Assembly: GCA_964545855.1 (NCBI GenBank)
Contig: CAZJHD010000019.1
Span: 13,541-77,540 of the forward strand
Source of the DNA: CAZJHD01 sp964545855
Lineage (GTDB): Bacteria > Planctomycetota > UBA1135 > JACQFD01
Reading direction: 5' to 3'
Length of the DNA stretch: 64,000 bases
Part shown: positions 58,526 to 64,000 of the stretch, in pieces
How positions within the stretch are numbered: position 1 is the stretch's first letter
How the letters are laid out: the number at the start of each line of letters is the position of its first letter
Position numbers and translations under genes: made by a program
Notes under the pieces: generated by a model
Databases searched by the model: none
What the model was told of the DNA's origin: nothing
What the model saw: only the letters and a program-made list of their open reading frames with translations

Positions 58526-60592
58526 CTAGGCGCCCGTCACCTCCCGGCGGATCCGATCGGGCACCGGAGCGAAGGTGGAGGGCTCGAGAGCCGCCGTCGC
58601 GCGGCCCTGAGAGAGCGAACGAAGGGCCGTCGTGTAGCCGAAGGTCTCTCCGGCCGGAACCCGGCCCCGAACGATGCGGATGTTCTCCTCGATGCCCAGG
58701 TCCTCGACCGTGCCGCGCCGCGTTTGCAGGTCGTTCAGGACTCCAGAGAGGAACTCCGCCGGCGTCCGCACGTCGAAGCGGAGAATCGGCTCCAGGAGCT
58801 CGCCTCCCGCGGAGCGCGCGGCCTCCTGGAGCGCTTCCGCTGCCGCTGCCTGATAGGCGACTTCCGAGGAATCCGCGGACGCCGAGCCGCCGAGGACGGT
58901 GGCGCGCACGGCGACCATCGGATAGCCGAAGTTCGAGCCCGACTCGAAGCCCTCCCGGATCGCCTTCTCGACGGCGACATGGAACGCCTTGGGGATGTCG
59001 GTGTGCGAGGTCCCCGACATGAGGATCGACGGTCTCTGCTCCGGCTGCGGCGCGATCTCGAGCACGACGTGCCCGAAGAGCTTCTTCCCGCCGATCTCGC
59101 GGTCGAAGCGAACGTCCGCGCGCGCCTTGCCACGCACGGTCTCGCGATAGGACACGAAGGGACGCCCCGCGTTCGTCGCGACGCGATGCTCGCGCTCCAG
59201 TCGGTGCCTCAGCACTTCGAGATGGAGCTCCCCCATCCCCGCGATGACGACCTGCTGCGTCTCGGGATCGATGGCCGCCCGGAAGGTCGGATCCTCGCGC
59301 TCGAGCCGGCGGAGCGACTCGAGCATCTTGTCTCGATCGGCCGTGCTCTTCGGCTCGACCGCCATCGAGATCACCGGCTCCGGGAACTGCGATCGCTCGA
59401 GGACGATCGGATTCCCCTTGTCGTGCAGCGTGTCGCCCGTGACCGTCGACTTGAGGCCGGGGATCGCGACGATGTCGCCGGGGAACGCGACCTCGAGCTG
59501 CTCGCGCGACGCGGAATGCATGCAGAAGAGCCGGTTCGCGCGCTCTGGCTTCCCGGTGCGCGCGTTGTAGACCTGATCGCCGGGAGAGAGCGAGCCGGAG
59601 TAGATCCGCACGTAGGAGAGATCCCCATGCGCATCTCCGAAGATCTTGAAGACGAGCGCGCACAACGGCGCCTTCGGATCCGCCTTGCGTGCCACCTCCT
59701 TCTCCGCCGTCGGATCGAATCCGGTGATCGGCGGCACGTCGAGGGGAGAGGGCAGGTATGCCACGATCGCGTCGAGCAGCGGCTGGATCCCGCGATTCCG
59801 GAACGCCGATCCCATGAGCGTCGGCACCAGCCGACAATGGAGCGTCGCGCGACGAAGGGCCGCTGCGAGCTCCTCCGGTGTGACCTCGACGCCCTCGACG
59901 AACTTCTCGAGGATCTGCTCGTCCACCTCCGCCACGCGTTCGACGAGCTTCGCGCGGGCTTCCCGGACCTCCGCCTGCCTCGAAGTCGGGATGGGATCCA
60001 CGCGCGGCGTCGCGCCGAGATCCTCGTCGAGGAATCGGATCTCCCGGGGATCCACGAGGTCGATCACGCCCTCGTGATCCTTGCCCTTGCCGATCGGGAG
60101 CTGGATCGCAACGGCGTTCGCTCCGAGGCGGCGCCGGATGTCGTCCACGCACTTCGCCGGCTCGGCGCCCGGGCGGTCGAGCTTGTTCAAGAACGCGAGC
60201 CTCGGCACGCGATAGCGGTCCGCCTGGCGCCAGACGGTCTCGCTCTGCGCTTCGACGCCGTTCAGGCAGTCGAAGACGATCACGGCGCCATCCAGCACGC
60301 GGAGCGAGCGCTCCACCTCCGCCGTGAAGTCGACGTGCCCGGGCGTATCGACGAGCTGTAGCCGGTATCCCGACCAGGGGCAATTCGTCGCCGCCGCGGT
60401 GATCGTGATGCCGCGCTGCTGCTCCTCCTCCATCCAGTCCATCGTCGCGGTGCCTTCGTGGACCTCGCCCAGACGATGCTCGCGGCCGGTGTAGAACAGG
60501 ATCCGCTCCGAGACGGTCGTCTTGCCGGCATCGATGTGTGCGGCGATCCCGAACGTGCGGATCTTGTCGAAATTGGGAGGCTTGGGTGGCAC
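58526..60592 (-). CDS. fusA: Elongation factor G
   Basis: A 688-residue translocase GTPase. Domain I has G1 AAHIDAGKTT, switch 1 DWMEEEQQRGITI, G3 DTPGHVDFT and the G4 motif NKLD. Domains II-V follow, with the domain IV tip and SDPRVSYRET-like region (VSYRETVRGKA). The start is GTG 60592, with no clear ribosome binding site. It lies downstream of the TDD-family gene rather than directly after rpsG, 181 nt away. The stop is followed by the S10 promoter, so tuf is absent from the junction. Confidence 0.97.
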   Translation of the reverse strand: MPPKPPNFDKIRTFGIAAHIDAGKTTVSERILFYTGREHRLGEVHEGTATMDWMEEEQQRGITITAAATNCPWSGYRLQLVDTPGHVDFTAEVERSLRVLDGAVIVFDCLNGVEAQSETVWRQADRYRVPRLAFLNKLDRPGAEPAKCVDDIRRRLGANAVAIQLPIGKGKDHEGVIDLVDPREIRFLDEDLGATPRVDPIPTSRQAEVREARAKLVERVAEVDEQILEKFVEGVEVTPEELAAALRRATLHCRLVPTLMGSAFRNRGIQPLLDAIVAYLPSPLDVPPITGFDPTAEKEVARKADPKAPLCALVFKIFGDAHGDLSYVRIYSGSLSPGDQVYNARTGKPERANRLFCMHSASREQLEVAFPGDIVAIPGLKSTVTGDTLHDKGNPIVLERSQFPEPVISMAVEPKSTADRDKMLESLRRLEREDPTFRAAIDPETQQVVIAGMGELHLEVLRHRLEREHRVATNAGRPFVSYRETVRGKARADVRFDREIGGKKLFGHVVLEIAPQPEQRPSILMSGTSHTDIPKAFHVAVEKAIREGFESGSNFGYPMVAVRATVLGGSASADSSEVAYQAAAAEALQEAARSAGGELLEPILRFDVRTPAEFLSGVLNDLQTRRGTVEDLGIEENIRIVRGRVPAGETFGYTTALRSLSQGRATAALEPSTFAPVPDRIRREVTGA

Positions 60593-60773
60593 GCGGGAAC
60601 CGGAGGGGTGGAGACGAACGGAGATCGATCACGAGAGCGCGGGGACGAAAGCGCGGTGCGCATCACGTCCGCGTACCGTCCTGCGGCGGATCGCTCGAGG
60701 CCTTGGGAGCCCCGGGGAAACGTCGGGCGGCGCGGCGCCCGCGGCGTCCGCCCCTCGGGACCGCCGCGGGCCG

Positions 60774-61250
60774 TCAAGCCTGCGAAATCGCACCGAGGGC
60801 CGCAAGTCGCGCAGCGTTGGCGCTGGTGAAGGCCGACGCGAATCGGTAGCCGTCGAGCAACTCGTCGCGGCGCTCCCCCAGGACGACCGACGCGACGAAG
60901 AGCGCCTCGACGCTGGCGAGACCCGCCCGGGGGTCCTCGAAGAGACGAGAGCGGCGCGGGTACGCGGAGACGAATCCCCCGGGCAGCGATCGGCGCTCGT
61001 GGGGTCCGGTCATGTCGCGGAGAACCTGGGGCAGGTGACGCCACGAGCAATCGACCAGGAGGATCGGACTTCCACGATCCGCCTGCCCGAGAGGCTCACC
61101 GTCGGGGTGGAGTAGGCGATGACCAGCGAGCTCGAAGGCACGGTCTCGCACCCACGAGCGGATCTCGATGCCCTCCATGCCGCGGAGCGGCGTGAGGGAG
61201 CACTTGCGAGAAGACTCCCTCGAGTCTCGGAGGATCAGTGCGCGGAACAT
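60774..61250 (-). CDS. TDD-superfamily (Tsr3/DTW-like) protein between rpsG and fusA
   Basis: A 158-residue protein. Its N-terminus LILRDSRESSRKCSLTPLRG and middle ILLVDCSWRHLPQVL resemble Tsr3 (DUF367), whose family motif is DCSW; SAYPRRSRLFEDPRAGLASV followed by EALF resembles the S-x-Y-x-x-R ... LS-x-x-EA motif of DTW enzymes. Members transfer the aminocarboxypropyl group of SAM to RNA: Tsr3 modifies helix 31 of small-subunit rRNA and DTW (TapT) acts on tRNA. The usual AANPVNYG of Tsr3 is not kept. ATG 61250 starts just before the conserved N-terminus. The gene sits between S7 and EF-G, 231 nt from rpsG; the assignment is inference from motifs. Confidence 0.6.
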   Translation of the reverse strand: MFRALILRDSRESSRKCSLTPLRGMEGIEIRSWVRDRAFELAGHRLLHPDGEPLGQADRGSPILLVDCSWRHLPQVLRDMTGPHERRSLPGGFVSAYPRRSRLFEDPRAGLASVEALFVASVVLGERRDELLDGYRFASAFTSANAARLAALGAISQA

Positions 61251-61481
61251 CGTCTCGACGAGAAGGCACGGCGAGGGAGCGCACCCCGACCGATCCCGGC
61301 ATCCGCCGGCGCCGGTCTCTGTGGGCGCCCGCCGAGGTGCGGCCTCGACGATCGCCGATGGCTCCAGAGGGTGAAGGACCGGAGAGGGAGCGCGTCGAGG
61401 ACGGTCGCCTCGGAGGACGCAGCGCGAACGTGCGGCGCAGCGCGAACGCGGAGCGTCTCCGGTCGCCGCCGCGCCGTGGGA

Positions 61482-61955
61482 CTACCACGCGAAGTGGCTG
61501 TAAGCCTTGTTGGACTCCGCCATCTTGTGGATGTTCTCCTTCTGGAGAACGGAGGTCCCGGTGTTGTTGTAGGCGTCGACGATCTCCTCCGAGAGTCGCA
61601 CCGCCATCGGCTTCCCCTTCTTCTTCCGCGCGTTCTCGACGATCCACCGAATCGCGAGGGACTGCTGCCGATTGCGGCGCACCTCGCGCGGGACCTGGTA
61701 CGTGGCACCGCCGACGCGTCGGCCGCGCACTTCCACGAGAGGCTTCACGTTCTCGACGGCTCGATTGAAGATCTCGATCCGCTCGATGTCAGGGACCCGC
61801 TTCGTCGCCCGGTCGAGCGCGTCGTAGAAGATGCGCTGCGCCGTCGACTTCTTCCCGGCCTCCATCAGCTTGTTGATCATCTTCGACGCGACCTTCGACT
61901 CGAAGACGGGATCGGGCTGAACGAGCGGGTCGGTGCTCTTGTAACGTCGCGGCAT
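61482..61955 (-). CDS. rpsG: 30S ribosomal protein uS7
   Basis: A 157-residue primary binder of the 30S head and the E. coli repressor of the str operon. PRRYKSTDPLVQPDPVFESK opens it; GGATYQVPREVRRNRQQSLA and NKAYSHFAW match the family. Normal length. It follows rpsL after 73 nt. The 231 nt downstream before the TDD-family gene contain no recognisable gene. Confidence 0.98.
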   Translation of the reverse strand: MPRRYKSTDPLVQPDPVFESKVASKMINKLMEAGKKSTAQRIFYDALDRATKRVPDIERIEIFNRAVENVKPLVEVRGRRVGGATYQVPREVRRNRQQSLAIRWIVENARKKKGKPMAVRLSEEIVDAYNNTGTSVLQKENIHKMAESNKAYSHFAW

Positions 61956-62028
61956 GGGAGAGTCGGGATCGGGGCGTTCGGTCGGAGTCGGGTCGTCAGC
62001 GAGGGAGCGGAAGGGCCGAGGGCGCGGC

Positions 62029-62400
62029 CTACTTGGGGCGCTTCGCGCCGTACTTGCTGCGGCTCTGGCGTCGATCGCCCACGCCGCCGGTGTCGAGGAC
62101 GCCCCGAATCACGTGGTAGCGCACGCCCGGGAGGTCGCGCACGCGTCCGCCTCTCACGAGGACGATCGAGTGCTCCTGGAGGTTGTGCTCCTCCCCCGGG
62201 ATGTAGGCCGTGATCTCCTTCCCGTTCACGAGCCGGATCCTCGCCACGGACCGAAGAGCCGAGTTCGGCTTCTTCGGAGTTTGCTTCTTCACCGTCAGGC
62301 AGACCCCGCGCTTCTGCGGGCACGCCTGGAGGACGGGCGACTTCGTGCGCCGGCGCTGCGGGACGCGCGGCTTCTTGATCAGCTGGTTGATCGTCGGCAT
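62029..62400 (-). CDS. rpsL: 30S ribosomal protein uS12
   Basis: A 123-residue decoding-centre protein. PTINQLIKKPRVPQRRRTKS opens it; TPKKPNSALRSVARI and RVRDLPGVRYHVIRG are the loops that touch the A-site codon, and the Asp in VRDLPGV is the residue methylthiolated in many bacteria. Lys in KKPNS is the wild-type sensitive form. It is the first gene after the promoter at 62452-62481. Confidence 0.98.
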   Translation of the reverse strand: MPTINQLIKKPRVPQRRRTKSPVLQACPQKRGVCLTVKKQTPKKPNSALRSVARIRLVNGKEITAYIPGEEHNLQEHSIVLVRGGRVRDLPGVRYHVIRGVLDTGGVGDRRQSRSKYGAKRPK

Positions 62401-62451
62401 TCGGTGCGACGTGCCGCCTGGTCGGGGGCACATCGGGAAAAAGGGGCAAGG

Positions 62452-62481
62452 ACTCTACCCGCCGCGCCTTGCGAGACGCAA
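62452..62481 (-). promoter_or_regulatory. Sigma70-type promoter for the str operon
   Basis: On the minus strand, TTGCGT (62481-62476), an 18-base spacer and TAGAGT (62457-62452), followed by CCTTGCCCCTTT. It lies 52 nt before the rpsL ATG, after the rpoC hairpin. The -35 is weaker than in the S10 promoter. Confidence 0.65.
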
Positions 62482-62494
62482 GACGGACGAGCGA

Positions 62495-62516
62495 CTCTCG
62501 CGCGAGCGCGCGAGAG
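62495..62516 (-). terminator. Perfect hairpin after rpoC
   Basis: CTCTCGCGCG-AG-CGCGCGAGAG, a 22-base perfect inverted repeat (10-bp arms), lies 33 nt after the rpoC stop and just before the rpsL promoter. There is no U-tract, so it is a terminator-like or processing hairpin rather than a textbook Rho-independent terminator. Confidence 0.6.
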
Positions 62517-62548
62517 CAACGTAGCGGGGACGGACCGGCTCGGCGTTC

Positions 62549-64000
62549 TCAGGCCGGGAGCGGGACCGCTCCCGGGGCCGGTCCGAAATCGGCGTCCGGC
62601 GGAATGAGGGGCTGCGCCGGGAGATCCGGGCTCGGAGAGAACGGCCGGTACTTGGTGGCGAGCGTCTCGAGATCGACGTTCTTCTTCACCAGCGTGCGGT
62701 AGTGCTCTCGGAACCCCGTGCCCGTCGGCACGACGTGGCCAAGGACCACGTTCTCCTTCAACCCCACGAGGTTGTCGCGACGGCCCGCGATCGCGGCCTC
62801 CGTCAGCACCTTGGTGGTCTCCTGGAAGGAGGCCGCCGAGATGAAGGAGTCGGACGATAGAGCGGCCTTCGAGATGCCGAGGAGCAGCGGCCGCGCACGC
62901 GGCGGCTTCTTCTTCTCCTTGCGCAAGCGGTCCGCCTCGTCGCGGAAGCGGAACTTGTCGACGACAGCTCCCGGGAGGAGGTTGCTCTCGCCAGGCTCCT
63001 CCACCTGAACCTTGCGCATCATCTGACCGATGATGGTCTCGATGTGCTTGTCGTCGACGGTCACGCCCTGCGACCGGTAGACGCCCTGGATCTGCGCGAG
63101 GAGGTAGCGGTGAACCTCCTCCTCACCCTGGATGCGCAGGATGTCGTGCGGCACCTGGGGGCCTTCCGTGAGGGTGTCGCCCGCGCGCACGCGGTCGCCG
63201 CGGTGGACGCGGAGGTGCTTGCCGACGGGGACGAGGTGCTCCCTCGGCTCACCCGTGCTCTCTTCCTTGACGAGGATGGCGCGCTTGCCTCGCGACTTCC
63301 CGCCGAGTTCGACGATGCCGTCGATCTCGGACATGACGGCCGGATTCTTGGGCTTCCGAGCCTCGAAGAGCTCCGCCACGCGCGGGAGGCCTCCCGTGAT
63401 GTCCTGGGTACCGCCCAGCTGACGCGGCGACTTCGCGAGCACGGTGCCCGCGACGATCTTCGCGCCGTTCTCCACCTCGACGTACGCCCGCTCGGGGATC
63501 GGGTAGAGCGCGATGCTCTGTCCGTCCGAGTCCTGGAGCATCACGGCGGGGTGCATGTCGCCCTTGTGCTCGATGACCTGCCGGCGCTTGTGTCCCGTCT
63601 TCGGATCCTTCTCGAGGCGGATGGTCTTTCCCTCCTCGAGCTCCTCGTAGACGACCTTCCCGTCCTTGTCGGCCAACACCGGCACGAAGTGCGGATCCCA
63701 GCGGGCGAGCACGGTCCGCGTCGTGACGTCGGCGCCGTCCTTCACGAGCATCTCCGCGCCGGCGGCGACGGGCATGCGCTCGAGCTCGCGACCCTTGGCG
63801 TCCGTGAGGACGATCTCGCCGTTGCGGGTGAGCGCGACGTTCTTGCCCTCGCTGTTCTTCACCACGCGAAGGTTCTCGAAGCGGATCTTGCCCGGACGCT
63901 TCGCCTTCACGTCCGATTCCTCGATCGCTCGGCTCGCCGTGCCTCCGATGTGGAACGTGCGCATCGTGAGCTGCGTGCCCGGCTCGCCGATCGACTGGGC
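62549..64000 (-). CDS. rpoC: RNA polymerase beta' subunit, C-terminal part
   Basis: The last 483 residues of the beta' subunit; the start lies beyond the right edge. The first visible residues, AQSIGEPGTQLTMRTFH, are the trigger-loop region. The body includes GTQDITGGLPRVAELFEARK, the LRIQGEEEVHRYLLAQIQGV motif and FISAASFQETTKVLTEAAIA, all conserved in bacterial RpoC. An insertion-like, basic region around VVYEELEEGKTIRLEKDP is normal for the SI or jaw area. The frame is intact to the stop. Confidence 0.97.
   Translation of the reverse strand, partial: AQSIGEPGTQLTMRTFHIGGTASRAIEESDVKAKRPGKIRFENLRVVKNSEGKNVALTRNGEIVLTDAKGRELERMPVAAGAEMLVKDGADVTTRTVLARWDPHFVPVLADKDGKVVYEELEEGKTIRLEKDPKTGHKRRQVIEHKGDMHPAVMLQDSDGQSIALYPIPERAYVEVENGAKIVAGTVLAKSPRQLGGTQDITGGLPRVAELFEARKPKNPAVMSEIDGIVELGGKSRGKRAILVKEESTGEPREHLVPVGKHLRVHRGDRVRAGDTLTEGPQVPHDILRIQGEEEVHRYLLAQIQGVYRSQGVTVDDKHIETIIGQMMRKVQVEEPGESNLLPGAVVDKFRFRDEADRLRKEKKKPPRARPLLLGISKAALSSDSFISAASFQETTKVLTEAAIAGRRDNLVGLKENVVLGHVVPTGTGFREHYRTLVKKNVDLETLATKYRPFSPSPDLPAQPLIPPDADFGPAPGAVPLPA

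Noticed and set aside
1..64000. CRISPR arrays, IS elements, prophage, integrons
   Set aside because: No regularly spaced repeats, transposase, integrase or phage structural genes were found on either strand.

Overview
The window is very GC-rich, densely packed chromosomal DNA from a Gram-negative bacterium. It encodes LpxB and the enzymes that make and transfer 4-amino-arabinose to lipid A, so the cell almost certainly has an LPS outer membrane. Several traits fit a planctomycete or another deep high-GC phylum: no rpmD, map or tuf in the ribosomal cluster, long low-complexity tails on ribosomal proteins, secreted squalene-cyclase-repeat, NHL and formylglycine-enzyme-like proteins, and a Tsr3/DTW-like protein in the str operon. 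That assignment is an inference. I see no tRNA, rRNA, IS element, prophage or CRISPR array.

Layout. 1-5656 is a minus-strand run: a propeller lipoprotein, two small membrane proteins, an NAD-dependent epimerase and the 5' part of lon, joined by 1-10 nt junctions. 5740-9726 (plus) holds an FAD oxidoreductase, a secreted SUMF1-like protein and lpxB. 9736-17696 is mixed: a DUF2064 transferase, a squalene-cyclase-repeat protein, an unusual FAH-GAF fusion, two secreted proteins, and a short-chain dehydrogenase with His at the catalytic Tyr position. Signal peptidase I (17764-18246) diverges from an arn-type operon (18403-24466: arnT, arnC, split arnA, a 40-residue membrane peptide, arnD). 24488-30166 (minus) holds an LtaS-like transferase, an ECF sigma/anti-sigma pair with a secreted partner, a SprA-type putative metalloprotease and an exported beta-carbonic anhydrase. 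30405-36935 holds a hotdog thioesterase, SthA-like transhydrogenase, two exported peptidases (S9 and M24) and a lipoprotein. dnaE is at 37110-40601.

40903-64000 is one minus-strand block of translation genes in classic order. Read 5'->3' on its own strand it is rpoC(end), [hairpin, promoter] rpsL, rpsG, a TDD-family gene, fusA, [promoter, about 300-nt leader] rpsJ, rplC, D, W, B, rpsS, rplV, rpsC, rplP, rpmC, rpsQ, rplN, X, E, rpsN, H, rplF, R, rpsE, rplO, secY, adk, infA, rpmJ, rpsM, K, D, rpoA, rplQ. Two sigma70-like promoters, before rpsL and before rpsJ, share an almost identical -10/start-site sequence and suggest co-regulation.

How the genes work together. The arn genes form a near-complete route from UDP-glucuronate to Ara4N-modified lipid A; only the ArnB aminotransferase and a recognisable flippase are missing here. 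The best candidates for new biology are the TDD-family protein between S7 and EF-G, the foldable 152-bp element between dnaE and rplQ, the FAH-GAF fusion, and the tiny membrane peptide in the arn operon.
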